DNA from: Kocuria flava
GTDB lineage: Bacteria; Actinomycetota; Actinomycetes; Actinomycetales; Micrococcaceae
Assembly (NCBI RefSeq): GCF_001482365.1
Contig: NZ_CP013254.1
Location: forward strand, 2,542,001 to 2,606,000
Direction: 5' to 3'
Length of the DNA stretch: 64,000 nucleotides
In this document: piece after piece, positions 16,753-25,583 of the stretch
Position numbering within the stretch: position 1 is the stretch's first letter
Layout of the letters: each line of letters opens with the position of its first letter
Program-made: the position numbers and the translations under genes
Notes under the pieces: model-generated
Told to the model about the DNA's origin: nothing
What the model saw: only the letters and a program-made list of their open reading frames with translations
Databases searched by the model: none

Positions 16753-17176
16753 CGGTCTCCTCGCGCACCGGGGGGTCGACCGCGACGTCGACGAACCGCA
16801 CCCAGCCCACCGTGACCTCCACGAGCCGGGTCGCGACCGGGTCGTGGCCGCCGGAGCCGGGGTGGCGGGACTCCAGCAGCCCGGCGGCGGCCCGCGCGGG
16901 CTCGCCCGCCAGCACCACGGCCTCGCCCTCGAGCTGGTACTCCTGGCCCGTGCCCGAGACCACCACCAGGGAGACCCGGGGGTCGGCGCCCAGGTTGGCG
17001 AACTTGCGGCTGGCCGTGTTGGTGCCGAAGACCAGCCGGCCGTCGTCGTCGGCCACGAGGTTGACCCAGGCGGACTCGGGGCAGGCGCCGGGGGCGTTGG
17101 TGGCCACGACGCCGCCGCCGTGGGTGCGGACGAAGTCCACGAGGCGCTCGACGGTCTGCCGGTGGGCGGGGGTCAT
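16724..17176 (-). CDS. Pyridoxamine 5'-phosphate oxidase-like FMN-binding protein
   Basis: A 150-residue split-barrel flavin-binding protein. Typical features are an N-terminal helix, VVATNAPGACPESAWVNLV, GRLVFGTNTASRKFANLGAD (the FMN phosphate-binding strand) and a closing strand WVRFVDV. Members reduce or bind small substrates with FMN or F420; no specific substrate is evident. The ATG at 17176 has GGAGGAGA upstream. The final eight codons fall in a heptanucleotide repeat, so the true C-terminus may vary between strains. Confidence 0.8.
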   Translation of the reverse strand: MTPAHRQTVERLVDFVRTHGGGVVATNAPGACPESAWVNLVADDDGRLVFGTNTASRKFANLGADPRVSLVVVSGTGQEYQLEGEAVVLAGEPARAAAGLLESRHPGSGGHDPVATRLVEVTVGWVRFVDVAVDPPVREETVLRALSSEL

Positions 17177-17414
17177 GCGGATCTCCTCCGGTCGGGGAAC
17201 GGGCGCGGGGAACAGGACGGGGCGGGACCGGGCAGTGCAGCGGGGCGGCCGGACAGGGCCGCTCCGGGCGCAACGACAGGGCCGCCGGACGGGGCCCGGG
17301 CGGAGGCACCGTGCGGGGCAGCGGTCCGCGGCGGGCCGGGGCCCCCGCGCCGGCCGGGAGCCGGCCGGGGTCCGGAGCGGGACGCCGGTGGTCCCCGGCG
17401 GCCGGCCCCCCGGC

Positions 17415-18239
17415 TCAGAACAGCTCCTGCTGCGGGACCACGAGCTCCGGGGAGTTGTTGCGCACGTTGCCCACGGCGGGGTCCACGGGGTCGAGCACCC
17501 AGCGCGCGGCGACCCGGGAGGCCTCGGCGCGGACGAGGTCCACCAGCTGCGGGGCCTGCTCCTCCCCCGGGCGCAGCCAGTCGTCCAGGTGCTCCGGCGC
17601 CAGGGGGATCGGCATGCGGTCGTGGAGCTCGTGCAGCTGCGTCAGCACGGGGTGCTCCGCGGAGGGCTCGGGGGCGTCGGTGGTGAGCACCGAGCAGGAC
17701 AGCAGCCAGGACCCGGTGCCGCCGCGGCCGGGCTGCAGGGCCCCGGAGTCCGGCTCCGCGCCCTCGGGCACCCGCCACCACTCGTAGATCCCGGCGAACC
17801 AGATGGTCTCCTCCGGGTCGGCGGGGTGGACGTAGTAGGGCTGCTTGCGCCCGCCGCGGCCCGGGCCGGGGAGCTTCTTCCACTCGTAGTAGCCGTTGGC
17901 CGGCACGGCGCACCGCCGGGCCCGCACGGCCTTGCGGAACGAGGGCTTCTCGAGGACCGTCTCGGAGCGGGCGTTGAACATCTTCGCCCCGACCGCCGGG
18001 TCCTTGGCCCACCCCGGGACCAGGCCCCACCGGGCCACGTGCAGCTCCCGGACCCGTCCGGCGTCGTCGCCCTCCCCCGCCAGGCGCTCGAGGACGATCG
18101 GCACGTCGGTGGTGGGCGCGGTGTTCCAGTTGGCCCGCAGGGCCGTCTCGTCGCCCCCGCCGAGGCTCTCGTCGGGCACGGCGCCGGTGGCGGCCACGAG
18201 GTCCCCCACCGCCCGCGCGATCACGTAGCGTCCGCACAT
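17415..18239 (-). CDS. SRAP-domain abasic-site crosslinking protein (YedK/HMCES type)
   Basis: A 274-residue SOS response-associated peptidase family protein. The catalytic Cys is residue 2 (MCGRYV) and is exposed after removal of Met. The active-site Asn lies in ANWNTAPT near residue 38, the Glu in NGYYEWKK near residue 118, and the His in LHDRMPIPL near residue 209. The protein forms a stable thiazolidine bond with abasic sites in single-stranded DNA and shields them. The ATG at 18239 has GAGGAGG upstream. Together with dnaE2 it adds to the DNA-damage functions in this region, but no LexA box was seen directly before it. Confidence 0.92.
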   Translation of the reverse strand: MCGRYVIARAVGDLVAATGAVPDESLGGGDETALRANWNTAPTTDVPIVLERLAGEGDDAGRVRELHVARWGLVPGWAKDPAVGAKMFNARSETVLEKPSFRKAVRARRCAVPANGYYEWKKLPGPGRGGRKQPYYVHPADPEETIWFAGIYEWWRVPEGAEPDSGALQPGRGGTGSWLLSCSVLTTDAPEPSAEHPVLTQLHELHDRMPIPLAPEHLDDWLRPGEEQAPQLVDLVRAEASRVAARWVLDPVDPAVGNVRNNSPELVVPQQELF

Positions 18240-18272
18240 AGCTGCCTCCTCGCCGGCCCCGCAGGGCCCCGG

Positions 18273-19007
18273 TCAGTCCGGTTCCGTGAGCGGGCCGTAG
18301 CCCAGGTGGTGCGCGTACATCCCGTAGACCTTGCGGATCCCCCGCTCGACGTCGGCGACGGTCGTGCCGGGGCGCAGGTCGTCGACGGCCCCGGCGGTGG
18401 CCGGGTCCCAGTCCAGGTCCAGCGCGGCGTAGACGTCGGTGAGCACGGAGCGGATCGGCTCGGACTGCTCGACCACGACGACCGTGGAGAAGTACCAGGC
18501 GCCCGCGACCACCCGCTGGGCGGTGCCCGCGAGCTTGACCCGCCGGCCGGCGGCCGGGGTGCCGGACGGGTGGGTGCCGTGGACGCTGTGCTCGCCGGCG
18601 CAGTACTCCCCGGGGATCTCCCCGACGTCGGCCTCGACCTCGAGCTCCTCCAGCGCCGCCACGACCATGTCGCCGAAGAGCCGGTAGCGGTCCTGGATCC
18701 CGGAGGTGGGGTCCTCCGTGGGCTCGAGGTGGTCCACGACCAGGCACCCGCCGTGGTAGGCGGCCGCCCGTCCGCCGACGCGGCGGACCAGGGGCTCGAA
18801 GCCGCTCTCCCGGGCGGCTCGGGCGGCGGCGGCGAAGCCGGGGCGCAGCTCGTCGCGGCGCCCGAAGGCGACCGTGGGCACGGGCTGGTAGAGGCGCAGC
18901 ACGGGTCCGGTGCGGTGGACGTCGGCGAGGAGGGTCATGGCGCTCTCGTAGTCCTGCTGGGCGCCCAGGGACTCGCGCTGGCGGAGAAGTCTCATGCTGG
19001 TGCCCAT
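18273..19007 (-). CDS. Lipoate--protein ligase A family protein
   Basis: A protein of about 244 residues with the biotin/lipoate ligase fold. It has VRRVGGRAAAYHGGCLVV near residue 80 (the RRxGGG-like substrate loop) and the lysine motif RRVKLAGTAQRV near residue 150, which binds the acyl-adenylate. It probably attaches lipoate or a related acyl group to a carrier domain. Start is either the ATG at 19007, immediately after the upstream stop (TAGgATG), or the ATG at 18995. Co-transcribed with the nucleosidase gene. Confidence 0.8.
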   Translation of the reverse strand: MGTSMRLLRQRESLGAQQDYESAMTLLADVHRTGPVLRLYQPVPTVAFGRRDELRPGFAAAARAARESGFEPLVRRVGGRAAAYHGGCLVVDHLEPTEDPTSGIQDRYRLFGDMVVAALEELEVEADVGEIPGEYCAGEHSVHGTHPSGTPAAGRRVKLAGTAQRVVAGAWYFSTVVVVEQSEPIRSVLTDVYAALDLDWDPATAGAVDDLRPGTTVADVERGIRKVYGMYAHHLGYGPLTEPD

Positions 19008-19008
19008 C

Positions 19009-19587
19009 CTAGTGCGGGCCGCCGGCCGGCAGGTCGCTGGCGGCGAACCACGCGGCGAGCTCCCGGGCGCTGGTCTCGACCTTCTCGGCCCACGCCAGCG
19101 CGGCCTCGTCCGCGGCGTCGGAGACGTGCTTGACCATCCGCAGCCGCACGCCCAGGTGCCGGCAGGCCACCGCGACCGCCCAGCCCTCCATGTCCACGAG
19201 GTCGGCGCGGGCGGCGAGCGCGTCCCGCACCGGGCCGCCCGCCACGAACGAGTCGCCGGTGGCCAGCACGGGCCCCTCCCCGCCGAGCTCGAGGACGTTG
19301 TCCACCGGGATCCCGGCGGCGCGCAGCAGCTGCTCGTCGACGTCGCGGTTGATGATCCGGGAGGGCTCGTGGACACCGCTCAGCCCGTCCCGCAGGGCCC
19401 CGGCGCTGCCGATGTTCAGCACGGTCAGCCCGTCGCGGCCGGCGGGGTCCGGGCAGCGGGTGAGGACGGCCTCGGTGGTGCGCACGGCGGCGGCGGACAT
19501 CCCGACCCCGGTGAGCACGAGGTCGAGGCCCGGCGGGAGGTACCGGGTCTCGAGGGGGTGGGCGGCGAGCACGAGCAGTCGTTCCAT
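19009..19587 (-). CDS. MTA/SAH nucleosidase-like protein
   Basis: A 192-residue phosphorylase-superfamily protein with the glycine-rich LDLVLTGVGMSAA near residue 24, the strand VLNIGSAGAL near residue 57, and the active-site region DLVDMEGWAVAVACRHLG near residue 130, where Glu would bind the ribose. Such enzymes cleave the N-glycosidic bond of adenosine-type nucleosides such as MTA. It is shorter than E. coli MtnN (about 230). The ATG at 19587 is preceded by TAGAGT 7 nt upstream, a leaderless arrangement; a GTG three codons earlier is the alternative. Confidence 0.75.
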   Translation of the reverse strand: MERLLVLAAHPLETRYLPPGLDLVLTGVGMSAAAVRTTEAVLTRCPDPAGRDGLTVLNIGSAGALRDGLSGVHEPSRIINRDVDEQLLRAAGIPVDNVLELGGEGPVLATGDSFVAGGPVRDALAARADLVDMEGWAVAVACRHLGVRLRMVKHVSDAADEAALAWAEKVETSARELAAWFAASDLPAGGPH

Positions 19588-19594
19588 CGCGCCC

Positions 19595-19600
19595 ACTCTA
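19595..19600 (-). promoter_or_regulatory. -10 hexamer TAGAGT, probable leaderless nucleosidase mRNA
   Basis: TAGAGT on the minus strand ends 7 nt before the ATG at 19587, and no strong ribosome binding site is present. Confidence 0.45.
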
Positions 19601-19638
19601 GCCGGGCGCCGGCGGCGGCCCGGACGGTTCCGCGGGGC

Positions 19639-20673
19639 TCAGGCGGGGGCGCCGGCGAGCTCGGCGAGCAGCCGGTCCGAGCGCTCCTGCGCCTCGAGGT
19701 CGGCGGCCCCGCCCGTGACCATGAGCTCGTCGGCGCCGGTGTCCTCGACCAGCCGGGCCAGGCGGCGGCCGACCTCGGCGGGGGTTCCGGTCACCGCCGT
19801 CGCCAGGTGCTCCTCGACGAGGTCGCGCTCGCGGGCGGGCAGCCGCGCGAGCTCCGCCTCGGTGACGGGGGCGAGCGGCGGGAACTCCCCGCGGGTGCGG
19901 GAGTGGGCCATGGCCCGGGCCTGGGGCAGGGCGAGCGCCCGGGCCGCGCCGGCGGTGGGGGCGACGGCGACGTCGGCGGCGAGGACGACGTGCGGGCGCT
20001 CCCACCAGCGCGAGGGCCGGAAGCCCGCGCGGTAGCGCTCGAGGGCGGCGGCGGCCCCGCGCTCCCCGCGGCGGGTCGTCGCCGGGCCCCCGAGGACGAC
20101 GGCGAGGCCCGCCCGCGCCGCGATCTCCACGCCCGCGCCCGTGGCCAGCACGAACACGGGGGTCCGGGCCCGGTCGCGGGGCCGGGCGGTCACGGGGGCC
20201 TCGCCGGCGAGCAGCGCCAGCAGCCGGGCGAGGTCCGCCTCGAAGCGCTCGGCGGCGCCGGGGCCGGTGCCCAGGGCCTCGCGCACGGCGCGGGTGAAGC
20301 CGAGGGAGCGGCCCAGGCCCAGGTCGATCCGCCCGGGGTGCAGGGCCTGGAGGGTCGCGGCCTGCTCGGCGACGACCAGCGGCCGGTGGTTGGGGAGCAT
20401 GATCCCGCCGGAGCCGACGCGGATGCGCTCGGTGCGGGCGGCGACCGCGGCCATCAGCACGGCCGGGGCGGCGCCGGCGATGCCGGGCACGCCGTGGTGC
20501 TCGGCGACCCAGAACCGCCGATGGCCCAGCGCCTCGGCTTGCCGGGCCCGCTCCAGGACCCGGTGCAGGGCCTCGGTCTCGGTGCCGCCGGCGAGCAGGT
20601 GCGCGCGGTCGAGGACGGACAGGGGCACGCGCGGCGCCACGGGCGGGGACGGGGTCACGGCAGCAGGGGGCAC
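19639..20673 (-). CDS. LLM-class flavin-dependent oxidoreductase (MsnO8-like)
   Basis: A protein of about 344 residues of the luciferase-like family, MsnO8 subgroup, recognised by PLSVLDRAHLLAGGTETEAL at the N-terminus, FWVAEHHGVPGIAGAAP, the strand RIRVGSGGIMLPNH and the loop RIDLGLGRSLG. It should use reduced FMN; the substrate is unknown. Several GTG codons are possible starts between 20658 and 20685 and none has a good ribosome binding site, so the start is uncertain. An inverted repeat lies directly upstream. Confidence 0.8.
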   Translation of the reverse strand: MPPAAVTPSPPVAPRVPLSVLDRAHLLAGGTETEALHRVLERARQAEALGHRRFWVAEHHGVPGIAGAAPAVLMAAVAARTERIRVGSGGIMLPNHRPLVVAEQAATLQALHPGRIDLGLGRSLGFTRAVREALGTGPGAAERFEADLARLLALLAGEAPVTARPRDRARTPVFVLATGAGVEIAARAGLAVVLGGPATTRRGERGAAAALERYRAGFRPSRWWERPHVVLAADVAVAPTAGAARALALPQARAMAHSRTRGEFPPLAPVTEAELARLPARERDLVEEHLATAVTGTPAEVGRRLARLVEDTGADELMVTGGAADLEAQERSDRLLAELAGAPA

Positions 20674-20680
20674 AGTGCGC

Positions 20681-20705
20681 ACAACCGGGTCCGCGCCCGG
20701 GTTGT
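20681..20705. promoter_or_regulatory. Inverted repeat ACAACCGGG...CCCGGGTTGT
   Basis: A dyad of nine to ten bases with a 6-bp spacer sits at the start of the LLM gene. It could be an operator or a translation-blocking hairpin. Confidence 0.4.
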
Positions 20706-20848
20706 TCCGTCCGCGGGGCCGGAGGAGCCCGGGACCGGCGGGCGGCACCGCGGCACGGCCGGTGCGGCGCCGCCGTCGGGCCCGGCGCGACCCGGGGCAG
20801 CCGAGTCCGACCGGGCGCGGTCCGCGCGGTGCTCCCCGGACGGCGTGG

Positions 20849-21703
20849 TCAGCGCGGGCGGGCCCGCACCTGGACGCGGTCCTGCTCGACGCGGGTCTCG
20901 TAGGCGGGCTGCGGGCTGGTGGCGGGCCCGTGGACCACCGACCCGTCGGCCAGCCGGAAGACGCTGCCGTGCCAGGGGCAGCGCACGCAGCCGCCGGCGA
21001 CCTCGCCCTCGTCCAGCGGCCCGCCCATGTGGCTGCAGACGCTGTCGAGGGCGTGGACGCGCTCCCCCTCCCGCACGAGCACGAGGCTGACCCGCCCGGC
21101 CACGACCCGGCGGGGCTCGCCCTCGGGCAGCTCGCCGGCGGCGGCGACGTCGGTCCACCGGGCGGGTCCGCGGCGCCAGGCGGTGCGGTTGACGCCGACG
21201 CCCTCGACGTAGCTGAGGTGCCCGCCCAGGTAGCCGCCGGCCGTCAGCGCGCCCAGTCCGGCCAGGCCCAGGGCCTTGCCGGCGGTGCGCCGGCCGCGGA
21301 GGCGGGCGAGCAGCGACGCGGTGTAGAACCCCAGGGCGGCGCTGTTGGCGGCGGCGTGGACGAGCCCGACCCGGCGCGGCCCGCCGCGGGTGTCGGACCA
21401 GTCGTGCAGGCCGGTCGCCGCGGTGGGCACCGCGGCGGCGACGCCGGTGGCCACGAGCACGTCCGCGGCCGGGGCGGCGGCCCGCCCGCCGACGAGGTCG
21501 AGCAGCCCGGCCATGGTCCACGCCCCGATGGGGACGTCGGTGAGCAGCGGGTGCAGGGGGTGGCCGAGCACCGCCCCGCTGAGGAGGTCGCGGACCGGGC
21601 CGGGCCGGGCGGCCCGGGCCACGGCGGTGGCCAGCGGGTCGGCCGCCCGGTCCAGGGCGCTCCAGCGCTCGATGCGCCGGGCGAGGTCGTCGAACACGCT
21701 CAT
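20849..21703 (-). CDS. DUF2231 membrane protein fused to a Rieske [2Fe-2S] domain
   Basis: A 284-residue two-domain protein. Residues 1-170 contain a DUF2231-like membrane part (GAVLGHPLHPLLTDVPIGAW near residue 45 and about four hydrophobic helices). Residues 180-284 form a Rieske domain with cluster ligands Cys and His in VCSHMGGPL and Cys and His in CVRCPWHGSVF. This suggests a membrane-bound electron-transfer protein whose partner is not in the window. The ATG at 21703 has GAGGAG 7 nt upstream. The fusion is a recurrent actinobacterial architecture. Confidence 0.9.
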   Translation of the reverse strand: MSVFDDLARRIERWSALDRAADPLATAVARAARPGPVRDLLSGAVLGHPLHPLLTDVPIGAWTMAGLLDLVGGRAAAPAADVLVATGVAAAVPTAATGLHDWSDTRGGPRRVGLVHAAANSAALGFYTASLLARLRGRRTAGKALGLAGLGALTAGGYLGGHLSYVEGVGVNRTAWRRGPARWTDVAAAGELPEGEPRRVVAGRVSLVLVREGERVHALDSVCSHMGGPLDEGEVAGGCVRCPWHGSVFRLADGSVVHGPATSPQPAYETRVEQDRVQVRARPR

Positions 21704-21782
21704 GGCCGCCTCCTCGGTGCCGGGGCGGTCAGTGTCCCACCGGGTCCGGCACCGGACAAGGACGGCGCCGGACGTGACGGAC

Positions 21783-21977
21783 CACGACGACGGGACGGGA
21801 CGGTCACCTGGCGGCGCGGGGTGCACCCGGCACCGCCGGACGGGGACCGGCGCCCGGGCGCGCGGTGGCAGGTCACGACGGCGGGACGGGCGACGACCCG
21901 GCGGCGCGGGGCGCACCCTGCGACCCCGGACGGGGCCGGCGCCTGAGGCCCCGGGGCGCAGCCCACGACGGCGGGCC
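21783..21977. repeat. Imperfect tandem repeat, period about 90 bp
   Basis: CACGACGRCGGG begins at 21783, 21874 and 21964, and GCGGCGCGGGG recurs at 21811 and 21901, giving two imperfect units and a third partial one. It fills most of the 365-bp gap between the Rieske gene and sufU, in which no gene is seen. Confidence 0.65.
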
Positions 21978-22068
21978 ACGACGTCCCCGCCGGGAGGACC
22001 GCCCCCGGCGGAGCGGGACCACGACTGCTGCCCGGCCGGGAGCGGCGTCCGGCCCGGCCGCGCGGGGC

Positions 22069-22533
22069 TCAGGCCGCGCGGGCGAGGGCCTCCTCGGCGG
22101 CGACCCAGCCGAGCATCGCGCACTTGACCCGGGCCACGAAGCGGGAGACCCCGGCGAAGGCGGCGGCGTCCCCCAGGACCTCCTCGTCCGGCTCGGCGGT
22201 GCCGCGGGAGCGCAGCAGCGCCCGGAACTGCTCGATCAGCTCGAGCAGCTCCCGGCGGGTGAGCCCGGGGGCGGTCTCGGCCAGCACCGAGGCGGCCGCC
22301 ATGGAGATCGAGCACCCCTGCCCGGCCCAGGTGACCCGCTCCACGACCGGCTCCGCGCCGGGCCCGGCGGGGGCCAGCTCCACGCGCACGGTGATCTCGT
22401 CGCCGCACGTGGGGTTGTACTGATGGGACTCCCCCGCGCCGTGCCCCGGGACCGGGTCGGCCAGTCCCTCCCCGGAGCGCCGCTTGGCGTGGTCGAGGAT
22501 GACCTCCTGGTACAGCCCGTCCAGCGCGCTCAT
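22069..22533 (-). CDS. sufU: SufU iron-sulfur cluster assembly sulfurtransferase
   Basis: A 154-residue SufU. The three zinc/sulfur-accepting cysteines are visible in YNPTCGDEI, AGQGCSISMA and RVKCAMLGW, along with the SufU-specific insertion between the second and third. SufU accepts persulfide sulfur from SufS and passes it to the SUF scaffold. The start ATG at 22533 matches the usual MSALDGLYQEVILDH. It lies 54 bp after sufS and is probably co-transcribed with it. Confidence 0.95.
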   Translation of the reverse strand: MSALDGLYQEVILDHAKRRSGEGLADPVPGHGAGESHQYNPTCGDEITVRVELAPAGPGAEPVVERVTWAGQGCSISMAAASVLAETAPGLTRRELLELIEQFRALLRSRGTAEPDEEVLGDAAAFAGVSRFVARVKCAMLGWVAAEEALARAA

Positions 22534-22587
22534 CGTCGTCCTCTCGGTCGGTCCGGCCCGGCGCCCGCGGTGTCGGTGCGCACCCGA

Positions 22588-23886
22588 TCAGCCTGCCACG
22601 CCGAAGTAGGAGCGGACCCCGGCCAGTTCGGCCAGGAACCGGTCGACGTCCTCGGCGGTGGTGTACAGGTAGGTGCTGGCCCGGGTGGTCGCGGTCAACC
22701 CGAGGGCCCGGTGCAGCGGCTGGGCGCAGTGGTGGCCCACCCGCACGGCGACCCCGGCGGCGTCGAGGACCTGCCCGACGTCGTGGGCGTGCACCCCGGC
22801 CACGTCCACGGCCGCCAGTCCCACGCGGTCCGCGCCCGGGGGCGGGCCGATCAGCCGCACCCCCTCCAGATCGGCGATGCCCTCCGCCAGCCGCTGCCCC
22901 AGGGCGTGCTCGTGGGCGGCGACCCGCTCCATGCCCACGGCCCGGAGGTAGCGCACGGCCTCGGCGAGCGCGACGGTCTGGGCGATCCGCTGGGTGCCGG
23001 CCTCGAACCGTGCGGGGGCCGGCAGGTACTCGGCCTCCTCCATCGTGACCCTCGTGATCATCGAGCCGCCGGTGAGGAACGGCGGCATCGCGTCCAGCAG
23101 CTCGGTCCGGCCCCACAGGGCGCCGATGCCGGTGGGCCCGAGCATCTTGTGCCCGGAGAACACGGCGAGGTCCACGCCCAGGCCCGGCAGGTCCACTGGC
23201 AGGTGGGGCACGGACTGGCAGGCGTCCAGGACGGTCAGCGCCCCGGTCTCCCGGGCGAGCTCGACGAGGGCGGGGACGTCGGTGAGCGCGCCGGTGACGT
23301 TGGAGACGTGCGTGAACGCCACCACCTTCGTCCGCTCCCCGATCACCCGTGCGGCGGCCTCGTGGTCCAGCTGCCCGGTCCCGTCGACGGGGATCCACCG
23401 CAGGCTCGCCCCGGTGCGGGCGGCCAGCTCCTGCCACGGGATCAGGTTGGCGTGGTGCTCGGCCTCGGTCGTGACGATCTCGTCGCCGGGCCGGAGCCGG
23501 AAGCGCTCGGCGGCCTGCCCGCCGCGCCCGGCGGTGGCGTTCGAGAAGGCGTAGGCGATCAGGTTCAGCCCCTCGGTGGCGTTGGAGGTCCACACGAGCT
23601 CGCGCTCGCCGGCGCCCACGAAGCCGGCGACGACGCGGCGGGCCTCCTCGTAGGCGTCGGTGGCCTCGACCGCCAGGGTGTGCGCGCCGCGGTGCACGGC
23701 GGCGTTGCGGTGCAGGTAGAACTCCCGCTCGGCGTCCAGCACGGCCAGCGGCTTCTGCGCGGTCGCGCCCGAGTCGAGGTAGACCAGGGGGGCGCCCATC
23801 ACCTCGGTGCCCGTGAGCAGCGGGAAGTCCTCGCGCAGGGCACGCACCTCGGTGTCGGTCAGGGGCGGGACGGTCGTCGAGGGCAC
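22588..23886 (-). CDS. sufS: Cysteine desulfurase SufS
   Basis: A 432-residue PLP-dependent group II cysteine desulfurase. The PLP lysine is in FSGHKMLGPTG near residue 240, the cofactor-binding His in TTEAEHHANLIPW near residue 140, and the catalytic Cys in VGHHCAQPLHR near residue 385. It converts cysteine to alanine and delivers sulfur to SufU. The GTG at 23886 has GAAAGGA 7 nt upstream. The rest of the suf operon (sufB, D, C) is not adjacent. Confidence 0.95.
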   Translation of the reverse strand: MPSTTVPPLTDTEVRALREDFPLLTGTEVMGAPLVYLDSGATAQKPLAVLDAEREFYLHRNAAVHRGAHTLAVEATDAYEEARRVVAGFVGAGERELVWTSNATEGLNLIAYAFSNATAGRGGQAAERFRLRPGDEIVTTEAEHHANLIPWQELAARTGASLRWIPVDGTGQLDHEAAARVIGERTKVVAFTHVSNVTGALTDVPALVELARETGALTVLDACQSVPHLPVDLPGLGVDLAVFSGHKMLGPTGIGALWGRTELLDAMPPFLTGGSMITRVTMEEAEYLPAPARFEAGTQRIAQTVALAEAVRYLRAVGMERVAAHEHALGQRLAEGIADLEGVRLIGPPPGADRVGLAAVDVAGVHAHDVGQVLDAAGVAVRVGHHCAQPLHRALGLTATTRASTYLYTTAEDVDRFLAELAGVRSYFGVAG

Positions 23887-23913
23887 GGCGGGGTCCTTTC
23901 GGGGGTGGGCACG

Positions 23914-23919
23914 ATTCTA
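23914..23919 (-). promoter_or_regulatory. -10 hexamer TAGAAT of sufS
   Basis: TAGAAT on the minus strand lies 28 nt before the sufS start, leaving room for a short leader with its ribosome binding site. No clear -35 is seen. Confidence 0.4.
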
Positions 23920-24065
23920 GGCGGGACGCCCCGGCGGGCGTCTCCCGGCGTCACATCCGCACCGGGAACCGGGGGCAGCAACGGCGCCGGGGCAGGAGCG
24001 CGCACCGTGACGGCCCGGCGGCGGCCCCTGCCCGGGCGGCTGATGCCCGGTGGCGGCCCCTGGGC

Positions 24066-25025
24066 TCAGCCGGGGGCGAAGCGGCGGGTGGGCGGCCCCG
24101 GCGCGGGGGCGCCGCCGAGGGCGGGCCGGCCCCGCAGGGAGGTCGCGCACGCGACCCCGGCGGCGGCGCCCTCCCCGACGGCGATCGGCACCAGCTGCAG
24201 CCCGGGTGTGACGTCCCCGGCGGCGTAGACGCCGTCCACGCTGGTGAGCTGGAAGCCGTCGACGGTAATCAGGCCCTCGTGGTCGAGCGCGCAGCCCAGC
24301 TGCCGGGCCAGGTCGCCGGCCGGGAGGTGGGCGTAGGAGAAGAACACCTTCGCGGCGGGCACGGTGCGCCCGTCGGCCAGCCGCACCCCGCGCAGGTCCC
24401 CGGGCTCGCCGGTCAGCGCCACGGCCGTCCCCTCGAGCACCTCCACGCCGTGGTCGGCCAGGGCGGCCCGCTGCCCGTCGTCGATCCCCGGCTCCGCCGG
24501 GTCGAGGACCAGGCGCACCGGCGCGGCCCAGTCGAGCAGCTCCGCCGCGTAGCCGGGCAGCTGGGCGCCGGACCCGAGGACCACGACGGCGCGGTCCTGC
24601 GCGGTCGGGCCGTCGCAGGCCGGGCAGTGGTGGACGTCCGTGCCGTAGTGCGCGGCCAGGCCGTCGAGGTCGGGCAGGCGGTCGCGCACACCGGTGGTGA
24701 GCACGACGCGCTCGGCGGCGACCTCCCGGCCGTCGACCTCGGCCCGGAACGCCCCGTCCTCGTCGCGGCGCAGGGCCGTCACGCACCCCTGGTGCAGGCG
24801 CACGTGCGGGTACTGGGCGAGCCCTGCGCGGGCGTCGGCCAGCAGCTGCCGCGGGGTGGTCGGGTCCCGTCCCAGCAGGCCGTGGGCCCGGTCGGCGGCG
24901 AGGTTGCGCTGCTCGCCGGCGTCGACCACGAGCGTGGGGCGGCGGTAGCGGCCCAGCCACGTCGCGGCGGACAGCCCCGCGGGGCCGCCGCCGACGACGA
25001 GGGCGCAGACCGTCCCGGGCAGCAC
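24066..25025 (-). CDS. Thioredoxin-reductase-like FAD/NAD(P) oxidoreductase
   Basis: A 319-residue two-dinucleotide-binding flavoprotein. It has the FAD-binding GGGPAGLSAATWLGR at the N-terminus, the redox pair CPACDG near residue 134, a second nucleotide-binding VVVLGSGAQLPGYAAELL, and the FAD C-terminal motif VDGVYAAGDVTPG near residue 265. The CPAC pair is spaced as in TrxB (CATC). It may reduce a thioredoxin-like partner or another disulfide. The start is the GTG at 25025, 10 bp after the stop of the small membrane protein gene, so the two are likely co-transcribed. Confidence 0.85.
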   Translation of the reverse strand: MLPGTVCALVVGGGPAGLSAATWLGRYRRPTLVVDAGEQRNLAADRAHGLLGRDPTTPRQLLADARAGLAQYPHVRLHQGCVTALRRDEDGAFRAEVDGREVAAERVVLTTGVRDRLPDLDGLAAHYGTDVHHCPACDGPTAQDRAVVVLGSGAQLPGYAAELLDWAAPVRLVLDPAEPGIDDGQRAALADHGVEVLEGTAVALTGEPGDLRGVRLADGRTVPAAKVFFSYAHLPAGDLARQLGCALDHEGLITVDGFQLTSVDGVYAAGDVTPGLQLVPIAVGEGAAAGVACATSLRGRPALGGAPAPGPPTRRFAPG

Positions 25026-25035
25026 GCCGGGGGCC

Positions 25036-25239
25036 TCAGTGCCCGTCGGCGGGCTCCTGGACCGTGGCGGCGCCCTCGTCGCCGAGGGTCTGCTCCGTCA
25101 TGTCGAGGCTCACGATCCCGACGCCGACCATCGCGGCCAGCGACAGGAGGAAGCCGAGCACGATCGCGATCAGCGGTCCGGAGGACCCCCGGTCGGAACG
25201 GCCGTTGATGGTGCGGGTGGGTGCGTGCTGCTCGCTCAT
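25036..25239 (-). CDS. Small single-pass membrane protein
   Basis: A 67-residue protein with a polar N-terminus, one transmembrane helix (GPLIAIVLGFLLSLAAMVGV, residues 21-40) and an acidic tail. The start is the ATG at 25239, or the ATG at 25248 which adds three residues. The function is unknown; its position just before the thioredoxin-reductase-like gene suggests co-expression. Confidence 0.65.
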   Translation of the reverse strand: MSEQHAPTRTINGRSDRGSSGPLIAIVLGFLLSLAAMVGVGIVSLDMTEQTLGDEGAATVQEPADGH

Positions 25240-25583
25240 GCCCGTCATTGTGCCAAACGGCAGGCCCGGGTGCGCACAGGGCACGCACGGCGGGCGCGGG
25301 GCACCCCCGCCGGCCTGCGGCATCCCGGGGCGGGCGCGGGTCGCGTCCCGGCCCGGGCGGACCGGATCCCCGGCGGCCGGACGGCCCGCCGGGCGGAGCC
25401 GCGGAGCACGCGCGAGCGCCGGGGACCTCCGCTCCGACCTCCCGCCGCGGCCGCTGGAGGCCCGCGGTGCCGTCCGGGGCCCTGCGCCGCGCCGGGAAGA
25501 GGGCCGTGACGGCCCGGGACGCCCGGTCTGCCCGATCATGGTGGCGGACCTCACCCTCGAGACCCCCCGCACGAGGAGCCATC

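Noticed and set aside
20849..23593. 914-codon minus-strand frame
   Set aside because: Only the last 284 codons (Rieske protein) are real; the upstream part is an out-of-frame reading of sufS and sufU.
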